A stretch of DNA of 64,000 nucleotides, from the NCBI GenBank assembly GCA_964654665.1, contig CAZZKV010000001.1:1-64000 (forward strand), given 5' to 3'. The position numbers and the translations under genes were made by a program. This DNA comes from CALCKU01 sp964654665 (GTDB lineage: Bacteria > Pseudomonadota > Alphaproteobacteria > Caulobacterales > Maricaulaceae). Below are positions 25,501 to 34,034 of the stretch, in pieces. The notes under the pieces were generated by a model that was not told where the DNA came from, ran no database searches, and saw only the letters and a program-made list of their open reading frames with translations. Position 1 is the stretch's first letter. Every line of letters starts with the position of its first letter.

Positions 25501-28353
25501 TTACGCTTTTCGAGCTTTATCACGCTCCAGCATCGGTTTGAGATAACGTCCTGTCCAACTGGTTTTTGAGCGGGCGATAGTTTCAGGTGTCCCGACAGCC
25601 ACGATCTCCCCGCCGCCGTCTCCGCCTTCGGGACCAAGGTCGATAATCCAGTCAGCCGTTTTAATAACATCGAGATTATGCTCGATAATAATCATGGTAT
25701 TGCCCGTATCGACCAATTCTTGCAAAACGCCTAAAAGTTTATTGACATCTTCGAAATGCAAGCCTGTCGTTGGCTCATCCAAAATATAAAGCGTGCGTCC
25801 CGTTGCGCGCTTGGCCAGTTCCTTGGCCAGTTTCACCCGCTGGGCTTCGCCGCCCGATAAGGTTGTGGCTTGCTGGCCGACTTTCAGATAACCAAGGCCA
25901 ACGCGCAAAAGAGTCACCATTTTATCGCGAATGCTGGGTACGGCTTTGAAAAATTCAGCAGCATCCTCGACAGTCATATCCAGAATATCGGCAATGGATT
26001 TACCTTTAAATTTGATCTCCAATGTCTCGCGGTTATAGCGCGCGCCTTTACAGGTATCGCAGGTGACATAGACATCGGGTAGGAAATGCATTTCAATTTT
26101 GATGACACCCCCGCCTTGGCAGGCCTCGCAGCGCCCGCCCTTGACATTAAAACTAAACCGTCCCGGTTTATAGCCGCGGGCTTTGGCCTCGGGTAGTCCG
26201 GAAAACCAGTCCCGGATCGGAGTGAAAGCACCGGTATAGGTCGCCGGGTTAGAGCGCGGTGTGCGCCCGATCGGGCTTTGGTTAATATCAATAACTTTGT
26301 CTAAATGTTCAAACCCTTCTGCGGTGTCATAGGGCATAGGCTGGATCGAGGATTTATTGAGTTTTCGCGCCGCGGCCTTGTAAAGTGTTTCAATCGTTAA
26401 TGTGGATTTCCCGCCACCTGACACACCGGTGACGCAGCACATGAGGCCTAATGGAAATTCTGCTGTGACATTTTTAAGGTTGTTTCCGCGCGCGCCCGTC
26501 AAGCGGACAAATTTATGCGGTTTGGCTTCGCGGCGTGTTTCGGGAATTGTGACCTCTTTTTTGCCGGTAAGATATTTTCCGGTGAGGGATTTGCGCGATT
26601 TTTTGATTTTCTCAGGCGTGCCTTGGGCCACAATCTCGCCGCCATGTACCCCCGCGAGCGGGCCCATATCGACAACATAATCAGCGGTCAAAATCGCGTC
26701 TTCATCATGTTCGACGACCAGAACCGTATTGCCAAGATCGCGCAGATTTTGCAGCGTTTCCAATAGGCGCGCATTATCGCGTTGATGCAGCCCGATGGAC
26801 GGTTCATCCAAAACATATAATACGCCCGTAAGACCCGAGCCGATTTGGGATGCAAGGCGAATACGCTGACTCTCTCCGCCCGAAAGCGAACCTGATCCGC
26901 GTCCTAGCGTAAGATAGTCCAGCCCTACAGCGTTGAGGAAAACCAGCCGGTCAGAGATTTCTTTTAAAATACGGTCAGCAATTTCCATATCTTTTGGCGA
27001 GAGGTCCGTTTTCAGTTTTTCGAACCGTGCCAGAGCATCTTTAATTGACATTTCTCCAGTTACGGAAATATCCATCCCGTCGATTTTGACACAGAGTGCT
27101 TCGGGTTTCAGGCGCTTACCATGACAGGTTTCGCACCGGGCATCGGACATATATTTACCCAGTTCTTCACGCATCCATGTGCTTTCCGTCTCGCGATACC
27201 GGCGCTCCAAATTTGGGATAACACCTTCAAAGGGTTTGGTGGTTTCATAACGGCGTCCATCATCCTGATAGACAAATTTTATTTTTGTACCTTTAGTGCC
27301 ATATAGAACAACATCTTTTGCGCCGTCTGCGAGGGCCGTGAAAGGGGTCTCTGTTTTAAATCCATAATGTTTGGCCAGAGCATTTAGCGTTTGCATATAA
27401 AGACTGGACGGCGTTTTACTCCATGGTGCGATGGCGCCGCTGGCCAAGGATTTATCCGTGTCAGGGACAACAAGGCCGGGATCAAATTGTAGCTCTTTGC
27501 CCAAGCCATCGCACACAGGGCAGGCTCCGTGCGGGCTGTTGAATGAAAACAGCCGGGGTTCAATTTCAGAAATGGTAAAGCCAGAGACAGGGCAGGCAAA
27601 TTTTTGGGAGAATAAAATTCTTTCGCCATCATCAGCCAGTTCAGCAATGGCAAGGCCGTCGGCAAGGCGCAAGGCCTGTTCCAGACTATCGGCCAGCCGG
27701 GTCTCGATGTCCTCTCTGACAACAATCCGGTCCACAACGATGTCAATATCATGTTTAAACTTTTTATCGAGCGCAGGGGCATCTTCGATACGGTAAAATT
27801 CGCCGTCAATTTTGGCGCGCTGATATCCTTGTTTCATCAAATCGGCAAATTCCTTGCGGTATTCGCCTTTTCGCCCGCGCACGATCGGTGCGAGAATATA
27901 GAGCTTTGTATCGTTGGGCAGCGCCATAATCCGGTCCACCATTTGCGAGACTGATTGACTTTCAATCGGCAGGCCGGTTGCTGGAGAAAAAGGCACGCCC
28001 ACACGCGCCCATAAAAGACGCATATAGTCATAAATTTCTGTTACGGTGCCTACGGTTGAGCGCGGATTGCGCGATGTTGTTTTTTGTTCGATGGAAATAG
28101 CGGGCGAGAGACCTTCGATACTGTCAACATCGGGCTTACCTTGCAGTTCTAGAAATTGGCGGGCATAGGCCGAGAGGCTTTCAACATAACGGCGCTGTCC
28201 CTCGGCATAGATTGTGTCAAAGGCGAGGGAGGATTTCCCAGATCCTGATAATCCTGTTATAACAATCAGCTTATCACGCGGTAGATCAACATTGACCCCT
28301 TTGAGGTTATGTTCGCGTGCCCCGCGTATTTTTATCGTTTTCAATGTAGTCAT
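25501..28353 (-). CDS. uvrA: Excinuclease ABC subunit A
   Basis: A 950-residue tandem ABC-ATPase that finds bulky DNA lesions with UvrB in nucleotide excision repair. The N-terminal Walker A is GLSGSGKSSLAFDT and the C-terminal one GVSGGGKSTLTIET. Both signature motifs (GSLSGGESQRIRLASQIG and TLSGGEAQRVKLAKEL) are intact. Zinc-finger Cys pairs occur at CPVCDGLG, CETCHGKR and CEACQGGG/CDTCKGAR. Length and motifs are normal. It is divergent from ssb across 167 bases that carry an SOS box, as in other alphaproteobacteria. Only 20 bases separate its end from the convergent TonB-like gene. Confidence 0.98.
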   Translation of the reverse strand: MTTLKTIKIRGAREHNLKGVNVDLPRDKLIVITGLSGSGKSSLAFDTIYAEGQRRYVESLSAYARQFLELQGKPDVDSIEGLSPAISIEQKTTSRNPRSTVGTVTEIYDYMRLLWARVGVPFSPATGLPIESQSVSQMVDRIMALPNDTKLYILAPIVRGRKGEYRKEFADLMKQGYQRAKIDGEFYRIEDAPALDKKFKHDIDIVVDRIVVREDIETRLADSLEQALRLADGLAIAELADDGERILFSQKFACPVSGFTISEIEPRLFSFNSPHGACPVCDGLGKELQFDPGLVVPDTDKSLASGAIAPWSKTPSSLYMQTLNALAKHYGFKTETPFTALADGAKDVVLYGTKGTKIKFVYQDDGRRYETTKPFEGVIPNLERRYRETESTWMREELGKYMSDARCETCHGKRLKPEALCVKIDGMDISVTGEMSIKDALARFEKLKTDLSPKDMEIADRILKEISDRLVFLNAVGLDYLTLGRGSGSLSGGESQRIRLASQIGSGLTGVLYVLDEPSIGLHQRDNARLLETLQNLRDLGNTVLVVEHDEDAILTADYVVDMGPLAGVHGGEIVAQGTPEKIKKSRKSLTGKYLTGKKEVTIPETRREAKPHKFVRLTGARGNNLKNVTAEFPLGLMCCVTGVSGGGKSTLTIETLYKAAARKLNKSSIQPMPYDTAEGFEHLDKVIDINQSPIGRTPRSNPATYTGAFTPIRDWFSGLPEAKARGYKPGRFSFNVKGGRCEACQGGGVIKIEMHFLPDVYVTCDTCKGARYNRETLEIKFKGKSIADILDMTVEDAAEFFKAVPSIRDKMVTLLRVGLGYLKVGQQATTLSGGEAQRVKLAKELAKRATGRTLYILDEPTTGLHFEDVNKLLGVLQELVDTGNTMIIIEHNLDVIKTADWIIDLGPEGGDGGGEIVAVGTPETIARSKTSWTGRYLKPMLERDKARKA

Positions 28354-28484
28354 GAAATATTGATCTATTTATTCGTCTGTGGATTATATCGATTTTTTAG
28401 TGTTCGTCCGATGGACTTAAGCGGGCAATGCCGTCAAAACAAGTGGGTGGTTAACACACTTGCAAGGCTTGTGTGGATGATATA

Positions 28485-28499
28485 GAACATAATAAGAAC
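28485..28499. promoter_or_regulatory. LexA (SOS) box GAAC-N7-GAAC between uvrA and ssb
   Basis: GAAC, seven bases (ATAATAA), GAAC: an exact match to the direct-repeat LexA operator established for alphaproteobacteria. It lies 21 bases before the ssb ATG and about 130 bases before the uvrA start, so it most directly overlaps the ssb promoter but may repress both genes. Confidence 0.85.
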
Positions 28500-28520
28500 A
28501 AATACGTCAAGAGGTGAATT

Positions 28521-29024
28521 ATGGCGGGCTCAGTTAATAAAGTTATTTTAGTCGGCAATGTCGGAAATGATCCCGAAATCCGCAGTTTTAACAATGGCGG
28601 TAAAGTGGCTAATTTTAGCCTCGCGACATCAGAGAGTTGGCGCGATAAGCAATCAGGCGAAAAACGCGAGAAAACGGAATGGCACCGGGTTGCTATTTTC
28701 CAAGATGGGCTTGTTGGTGTGGTTGAGCGTTATGTTAAAAAAGGTTCTAAACTTTACATTGAAGGTAAGTTGCAAACGCGCAAATGGACGGATCGCGACG
28801 GTAATGATAAATACACAACAGAAGTTGTCCTGCAAGGCTTTGGCGGTAATTTGACTTTATTAGATAGTGCCGGCGGCGGGGCCTCGCGCAGTAGTGGCGG
28901 TGGATATAATCAAGACAGCGTGGCTTATGGTAATCAAGGTCAACAGGGCGGGGGGCAACGATCCGCTAGCACAATGGATGGGCCGAAAGAAAATTTTGAC
29001 CTTGATGATGAAATTCCATTTTAA
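28521..29024 (+). CDS. ssb: Single-stranded DNA-binding protein
   Basis: A 167-residue SSB. The OB fold occupies about residues 1-112 (VNKVILVGNVGNDPEIRSF, KTEWHRVAIF, YVKKGSKLYIEGKLQTRKW). It is followed by a flexible Gly/Ser/Gln-rich linker and the acidic tip DLDDEIPF that recruits repair and replication partners. GAGGTGA precedes the ATG. The upstream SOS box points to damage induction, and a factor-independent terminator follows the gene. Confidence 0.97.
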   Translation: MAGSVNKVILVGNVGNDPEIRSFNNGGKVANFSLATSESWRDKQSGEKREKTEWHRVAIFQDGLVGVVERYVKKGSKLYIEGKLQTRKWTDRDGNDKYTTEVVLQGFGGNLTLLDSAGGGASRSSGGGYNQDSVAYGNQGQQGGGQRSASTMDGPKENFDLDDEIPF

Positions 29025-29050
29025 GTTTCAACTATGGTTAATATTTTATT

Positions 29051-29077
29051 AAGCCGGCTCTTGGGCCGGTTTTTTTT
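29051..29077 (+). terminator. Rho-independent terminator after ssb
   Basis: An eight-pair stem (AAGCCGGC with GCCGGTTT, one G-U pair), a six-base loop and a run of T residues, 27 bases after the ssb stop. Confidence 0.85.
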
Positions 29078-29081
29078 ATGA

Positions 29082-29379
29082 AATATGGATGAAAAAGTGA
29101 AAAAATAGAGAAATCTACAGGTTTTCTAAAGGTTTCCTTCAAGCATGAAAATTGCAGTTGGTCTATAGAGTAGAGGCACGCATAATCCCCAAAGATCAGA
29201 TGTGGGCATTATCAGTTACCGTACCCGTGGGGCGATACGGTAACTGATCTTTGGGTGCCACGAAAAATACTTAATCGTTTTTTCGTGATAATTGCTTATA
29301 CACATTTTTCTGGTAAGGTCGGTCATAAGGCGTTAGCATTACTTGGCATGCACATCGGCATGCGGGGGCTTGCCTTGGC
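29082..29379. other. Intergenic region between the ssb terminator and the CadC-type regulator
   Basis: About 300 bases without a gene. It holds the long hairpin described at 29175-29259 and, downstream of it, an AT-rich stretch and a GCATG-rich palindromic piece (CATGCACATCGGCATG, near 29348) just before the regulator start. I see no tRNA or open reading frame of useful length. Confidence 0.6.
29175..29259. repeat. Long imperfect inverted repeat (hairpin) upstream of a regulator gene
   Basis: The right arm 29236-29255 (TACGGTAACTGATCTTTGGG) is fully complementary to a left arm split in two: CCCAAAGATCAG at 29188-29199 and TTACCGTA at 29216-29223, separated by an extra 16 bases that repeat ATCAG at their end. 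The inner part continues with CCC-GTG-GGG, and an outer GGCA/TGCC pair flanks the arms. No T-run follows, so it is not a simple terminator. It could be a small RNA, a leader structure or a site remnant. Confidence 0.7.
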
Positions 29380-30957
29380 ATGATCTATAGTTTTGAAGAT
29401 TTTGAACTCGATTCAATCCAGCATGTACTTCGGCGCGAAGGCATTGAGATTGATGTTGAACCCCAAGTTTTTGATTTGTTGATATTGCTAGTCTCAAATC
29501 ATGATCGTCTTGTCACCAAAGATGAAATAGTTGAAAAAATCTGGAAGGGCCGAGCGATTTCCGATGCTGCGATCAGCAGTCGTATTAGTTCAGCTAGGCG
29601 AGTTTTAGGGGATAATGGGCGTGCACAGCGTCTGATTAAAACGAGCCATAATAAGGGCTTGCGTTTTATGGCTGTTCCCGAACTTAAAAAAGCAGATAAT
29701 AGAGCGGCGTCTTTTCTTGCCCCTCATGTAACGAGTCTCGACACATCCATAGCCGGAAATGAGAACCCGTCTATTCTTGTTTTACCGTTTCGGGCGCGTC
29801 CTCATGACGAGATGGAACTATTTACGGCAGATGCATTGGTGGATGAAATTTCAATTCTTTTATCCGGTATGCGCGGGCTTAATGTTATCCCGCGATTCGT
29901 AGCGGGAATATCGCTAGCCCCCCGCGAAGACCCGATGGCGATAGCTGCAAAAATTGGTGCGCATTATATTGTAACGGGTAACGTACGCCGTGAAAGTCAA
30001 AAGCTGCGGGTACGGGCGGTGCTAACTAATATGATAGATGGCCGCCAAGTCTGGGCGCAGAAATTTGATAGTGATATGTCTAATATTTTTGCTATTGAGG
30101 ATGAAGTGGCGCATGGCGTTGTCGGGGCTTTGGGCGGGAAAATCGCGCAGATCGAAGCTATACGGGCGTCCCGTCAGAAACCGGAAAACTTGCGCGCGTG
30201 GGAGTTGTCGCGCCGGGCGTTGACAGCGGCTATGGATTGGCGTCCCGAAACTCTGGCCAATAGTATCCATGATTGCACTCGCGCGATTGAACTGGATGCA
30301 AATTATGCCCATGCCCATGCCTATTTAGCCTTTTTCTTGGCATGGCGTATTGCGCAAGGTTGGACGTCTGATCCGGTAACAGAACGCATGCTTTCAAGAG
30401 AACATATTGAAACAGCCTTGGCCTTATCTGATCAGGACGCCGAAATTCTGTCTGCAGTTGGTGATTGTTACCGCATGTTAAAAGGTCCCCGGGCTGCGGT
30501 AGATTTTTATGACGCAATGCTCAAACGGGACCCTGATATATTTACACCATGGCCTGTCGCTTTGCCGATTATGGGGATCGCTTATGGCCAAGCAGGCAAT
30601 TATGAGCGGGCGATTGCGTGCGTTGAGGCTTTTGAACTAAAATTTCCTAGTGATGATATGGGACGCATATGGTCCCGTGTTGCATTAGGGTATATTGAAT
30701 TGTGCGAGCGGAATTATGCTCGCGTTGCTAATTTGCATGATAATCCACCGTCAGAATATAATGCTATATGCCGCGTCATTGCCTTGGTTCAGCTCAAACG
30801 TATAGATGAGGCGCAAGCAGCATTCCAGCAGTTACAGTCTCAAAACCCTGCTCTCTCTGTGGATCACTATATTGAACATTTCAAAACCTATCATGTCGAT
30901 CTCGCTATTAGCGCAGAGCTTTCGGGCGCGCTTTTAACATTAAAAAATACGTTATAG
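29380..30957 (+). CDS. CadC/ToxR-type winged-helix regulator with TolB-like and TPR regions
   Basis: A 525-residue protein. Residues 1-100 are an OmpR/PhoB-type winged helix (VEPQVFDLLILLVSNHDRLVTKDEIVEKIWKGR, ending with a YRF-like GLRFMAVP). A segment about 125-255 (ILVLPFRARPHDEMELFTADAL, VTGNVRRESQKLRVRAVL) matches the region seen in adenylate cyclase/CadC-like proteins with a TolB-like fold. The C-terminal half is helical repeats of TPR type. There is no phospho-acceptor receiver and no clear membrane helix, so it is probably a cytoplasmic regulator. Its target is unknown; the preceding hairpin may be part of its control. Confidence 0.82.
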   Translation: MIYSFEDFELDSIQHVLRREGIEIDVEPQVFDLLILLVSNHDRLVTKDEIVEKIWKGRAISDAAISSRISSARRVLGDNGRAQRLIKTSHNKGLRFMAVPELKKADNRAASFLAPHVTSLDTSIAGNENPSILVLPFRARPHDEMELFTADALVDEISILLSGMRGLNVIPRFVAGISLAPREDPMAIAAKIGAHYIVTGNVRRESQKLRVRAVLTNMIDGRQVWAQKFDSDMSNIFAIEDEVAHGVVGALGGKIAQIEAIRASRQKPENLRAWELSRRALTAAMDWRPETLANSIHDCTRAIELDANYAHAHAYLAFFLAWRIAQGWTSDPVTERMLSREHIETALALSDQDAEILSAVGDCYRMLKGPRAAVDFYDAMLKRDPDIFTPWPVALPIMGIAYGQAGNYERAIACVEAFELKFPSDDMGRIWSRVALGYIELCERNYARVANLHDNPPSEYNAICRVIALVQLKRIDEAQAAFQQLQSQNPALSVDHYIEHFKTYHVDLAISAELSGALLTLKNTL

Positions 30958-30969
30958 GCTGGAGTTCCT

Positions 30970-31674
30970 TTATGGTTTGCGTAGCGCTTCTTTGAAAATG
31001 GTCGATAAAATATAATAGCCTGCCAGAATAACGCCTGACACCGTACCAGAAATTTTGGATGTTCCGATACGCTTGCGGTAACGTACAGGCACTTCGGCAT
31101 AGGATAAACCTTGTTTTAAGGCGCGAACCTGCATTTCAACTGTCCAGCCAAATGTAGGGGCTTGCATGTTAAGCTGTTGTAGTGCTGGACGGGTGATAGC
31201 CCGAAATGGACCAAGGTCTGTAAAGCGGCTTCCCCAGAATAGACGCATTAAGAAACAGGCGAGCCGATTGCCAAAAGCTTGTTGGGGCGTTAACGCCCCG
31301 CGTTCACGGTGTCCGGTCAACCGTGAGCCAATGACAAGATCTGCTTCGCCGGCTATAATCGGAGTTATAATTGAGGTCATATCTTCGGGGAAATCAGAGG
31401 CGTCCCCATCTAGAAAAACCAGAATGTCATAATTCCCCGCGGCTGCGATACCCGCAAGACACGCCCGGCCATATCCGGGCTGAGGCACGGATATAACCTG
31501 CGCGCCTGCTGCTGAGGCGAGATCTCCGGTTCCGTCAGAAGAGCCATTGTCGACAACAATAATATCGCTGACATTTTCCGGGATAGCTGTGATGACCTTG
31601 GTTATGGCTTCAGCCTCGTTCCGGGCAGGAATAACGACTTTGATAACGGGCATGTCGAGGGCTTTATCGGGCAT
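30970..31674 (-). CDS. Family 2 glycosyltransferase (polyprenyl-phosphate sugar synthase-like)
   Basis: A 234-residue GT-A enzyme. It has KVVIPARNEAEAI, DIIVVDNGSSDGT, a DGDAS motif (metal/nucleotide Asp) and the C-terminal VEMQVRALKQGLSYAEVPVRYR typical of dolichyl/polyprenyl-phosphate mannose or glucose synthases. There is no strong C-terminal membrane pair, so it is the soluble or peripheral type. It overlaps the upstream GT-C gene by 11 bases. Together they suggest that this enzyme charges a lipid carrier with a sugar that the GT-C protein then transfers outside the membrane. Confidence 0.87.
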   Translation of the reverse strand: MPDKALDMPVIKVVIPARNEAEAITKVITAIPENVSDIIVVDNGSSDGTGDLASAAGAQVISVPQPGYGRACLAGIAAAGNYDILVFLDGDASDFPEDMTSIITPIIAGEADLVIGSRLTGHRERGALTPQQAFGNRLACFLMRLFWGSRFTDLGPFRAITRPALQQLNMQAPTFGWTVEMQVRALKQGLSYAEVPVRYRKRIGTSKISGTVSGVILAGYYILSTIFKEALRKP

Positions 31675-33052
31675 AATCTAGCTTTCTGCTGCGCCACAGC
31701 TCATAGATCAAGACCAATAGAGGCAGGCCAAATTGCACCGGAACTGCAATATTTGTATAAAGATGATAGTGTCCCTGTTCGCCAAGGGCAAAGCGGATAT
31801 AATATAGCGGTAAAGAGGCCATAAGCAATGCGGCGCCGTAAAATGGGGTAAAGGATAAAAAGGGTAAAACCCAGATTACATACCACGGGAAACCGGCTGG
31901 CGAGAGAAAAAACAAGGCCAGAGATAACAATAATAATGCGTGCGGTAGATCAATATCACGTCGGCGAAATCCGAACCAGAGCGACAAGAGCGTCAAAAGG
32001 GCCGCAATAGATAGACGCGCCGCCATGCCGGGATTGCTCGCGATAGGGGTTATGATTTTTTCAAGCCATGGAAAGAGGAAACTGGTGCGTGTCCATCCGC
32101 TTGAATAGGCGGCCAGACCGCTGCTCTCCCCAAGGCTGAGAAATAACGGCGTGAAAGCGGCGAGCGACAGCGCGGTTATAAATGCGGCACAGCTGGCATA
32201 TAGGACGGGCTGGGTGCGATAGTTACGATAAAATACCGGGGCTAATAATAAAGGCCAGAGCTTGACGGCCCCTGCCCCCGCTAGCGCTGCGCCGGCCCAA
32301 AAGGGGCGTGTGCGGATCCAGATGAGGGTAGCCAATACACAGGGTACGATCAATACATCCATATGGGCCACATTAATTCCGGCATAAATCAATAGCGGGT
32401 TGAGCGCATATAGCAGCCCCCAGAGAGGTGAGCGATTATAAAGAGATAAAGCTTTGAGCAGCAAGATAAATGAGAGCGCTTCCGCGGCCAGAAACAGGGT
32501 CCGCAACACATCCAGATCAAAGGGTTTGATGAGCGCCGCTCCGGCAAATACGGCTTGGGCGGCGGGGGGATAAAGCGTGGTGAGTTTCGGGTTATTAATG
32601 CGGTGGGCGATATCGTCGTTATTATCCGACAATGCGCGCAGCCGGATAATATCGGGATTGTCGCTGGGGCGTAGAACGGTGTCAGGGCTGTAAAGATAGG
32701 GGTTTATGCCCTGTGTGATAACCGCGCCGTCCCACAGATAGCGGTTCCAATCATCTTCATAAATTGGCACCGAGTTAAAAAACATCGCGCGTAGTAATAG
32801 GCCAAAGGTTGCGCCTGTGATAATGATACGTTTTACATGACGGGGAGACGGGCGGCGACGGAGGAGCGCTCGGATCACCGGTATAAGAGCAATCCATATT
32901 GTGCCGGCGATCATCATCGCTGCGGTAAAGGCAATATAAGGATGGTCAGCCGTGGTCGTTCCCAAGCGAAAGCTAGGCGTTAACAACCGCACATAGAATA
33001 AAACAGCCCCGATAAGGGCTGCTTGACAGATTAAAACAGATATCGCTCTCAT
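31664..33052 (-). CDS. Polytopic GT-C glycosyltransferase (mannosyltransferase-like)
   Basis: A 462-residue protein with about ten to twelve membrane helices. The first large loop has YEDDWNRYLWDG and INPYLYSPD, the acidic-aromatic motif of GT-C enzymes using lipid-linked sugars (GT87/PIG-M-like proteins). A second motif, INVAHMDVLIVP, resembles the acceptor-side loop. The role is probably periplasmic glycosylation of a lipid or polysaccharide, with the acceptor unknown. The following GT2 gene overlaps it and is likely its donor-forming partner. Confidence 0.82.
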   Translation of the reverse strand: MRAISVLICQAALIGAVLFYVRLLTPSFRLGTTTADHPYIAFTAAMMIAGTIWIALIPVIRALLRRRPSPRHVKRIIITGATFGLLLRAMFFNSVPIYEDDWNRYLWDGAVITQGINPYLYSPDTVLRPSDNPDIIRLRALSDNNDDIAHRINNPKLTTLYPPAAQAVFAGAALIKPFDLDVLRTLFLAAEALSFILLLKALSLYNRSPLWGLLYALNPLLIYAGINVAHMDVLIVPCVLATLIWIRTRPFWAGAALAGAGAVKLWPLLLAPVFYRNYRTQPVLYASCAAFITALSLAAFTPLFLSLGESSGLAAYSSGWTRTSFLFPWLEKIITPIASNPGMAARLSIAALLTLLSLWFGFRRRDIDLPHALLLLSLALFFLSPAGFPWYVIWVLPFLSFTPFYGAALLMASLPLYYIRFALGEQGHYHLYTNIAVPVQFGLPLLVLIYELWRSRKLDYAR

Positions 33053-33098
33053 AAAATACTTATGGATGATTACTGCTAAATTTTAAACGCTGAAATGC

Positions 33099-33707
33099 CT
33101 AGCTACTGCGCAGCATACATGTACCATTAGGCTGCGGGTCTGTACCGGCAGGGCAATTAGTTGGCAGACCGGAATGTGCGCCTTCTTTCATCATTTTCTC
33201 TTTGGCCATCATCTTCTCTTTGGCCATCATGTGCTCTTTTTCCATCATGGCATCTTTTTCCATCATGGCACCGTCTTTCATAGCGGCCTTTTCTATCATG
33301 GCCTCTTTTTCTTTCATCATGGCCTCTTTTTCTTTCATNNNNNNNNNNNNNNNNNNNNNNNNNNNNNNNNNNNNNNNNNNNNNNNNNNNNNNNNNNNNNN
33401 NNNNNNNNNNNNNNNNNNNNNNNNNNNNNNNNNNNNNNATCATGGCCTCTTTTTCTTTCATCATGGCCTCTTTTTCTTTCATGGCCAACTCGGCTTCCAT
33501 CGCTTCTTTCTTACGGAGAGCTTTGGCCCGGCGTTCCAACTCACGTGTGGCGCTTGATGTGTTGTCAACTTTACGGGGTGTTTGCGCTCTTTGCGGGGCT
33601 GTATTTCCATAATTACTGCCGCTGCCATAAGATTGGGCAAAGCTCGGGGTCGCCATCAGGCCAGCCGCGGCGGTGGATAGAATTAAAATTGTGCTTAAAC
33701 GGGTCAT
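33099..33707 (-). CDS. Exported Met/Lys/Glu heptad-repeat protein (interrupted by assembly gap)
   Basis: The start at 33707 gives a good signal peptide (about 1-25, ending SFAQ) and has AAAGAG upstream; the longer frame to 33821 is unlikely. After an N-terminal linker come repeats of the seven-residue unit MKEKEAM, coded by 21-base tandem repeats. They then vary (EKDAM, EKEHM, AKEKM) and end in a short tail with two Cys (NCPAGTDPQPNGTCMLRSS). The protein resembles the loose group called pentapeptide MxKDx repeat proteins, with a seven-residue period. One hundred N interrupt the repeats, so true length and repeat number are unknown. It is probably a long charged helix in the periplasm, function unknown. 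Confidence 0.72.
   Translation of the reverse strand: MTRLSTILILSTAAAGLMATPSFAQSYGSGSNYGNTAPQRAQTPRKVDNTSSATRELERRAKALRKKEAMEAELAMKEKEAMMKEKEAMXXXXXXXXXXXXXXXXXXXXXXXXXXXXXXXXXXMKEKEAMMKEKEAMIEKAAMKDGAMMEKDAMMEKEHMMAKEKMMAKEKMMKEGAHSGLPTNCPAGTDPQPNGTCMLRSS
33295..33482. repeat. 21-base tandem repeats with a 100-N assembly gap (33339-33438)
   Basis: The unit atcatggcctctttttctttc repeats on both sides of the N run. The 44 bases before the gap (33295-33338) and the 44 after it (33439-33482) are identical, so the contigs may simply overlap. Merging them removes 144 bases and keeps the coding frame. Confidence 0.9.
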
Positions 33708-34034
33708 AATCATCTCTTTAGTTAGCTTGCGATACGGATAACTTAACAAAGACAGGCCCCGCGCGGCGTCACGACCTGCTAACAGAGCAACACAGATTCG
33801 TGAAGAACGCTGTTCTCTCATAGGATGATGTACGTGAGTGTTCTTGTCACTTATATAGTCTATAGTCGGTGATATAGGGCCTTTGGCATGGGTGGGTGCA
33901 TGTTAAGAGATTGATGCAAACATTATTCATTGACGGTGAAGAGATAACAAAAGTGGAGTTACAAGGTGCCAACGAAAGCTGGGGCACATCAGCTGAAGCC
34001 CGACAACGCGTCTGAAATTATTAAGGTTTGTAAA
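33708..34034. other. Intergenic region upstream of the repeat protein
   Basis: About 330 bases without a recognisable gene. It should contain the promoter of the repeat-protein gene (leftward). A small palindrome, AGAAC-GCT-GTTCT, occurs at 33804-33816; no regulator can be assigned to it. Confidence 0.5.

Noticed and set aside
33174..33612. Plus-strand Phe/His-rich and Met/Ser-rich frames through the repeat region
   Set aside because: These are the reverse reading of the 21-base repeats; the minus-strand frame has the signal peptide and ribosome site.
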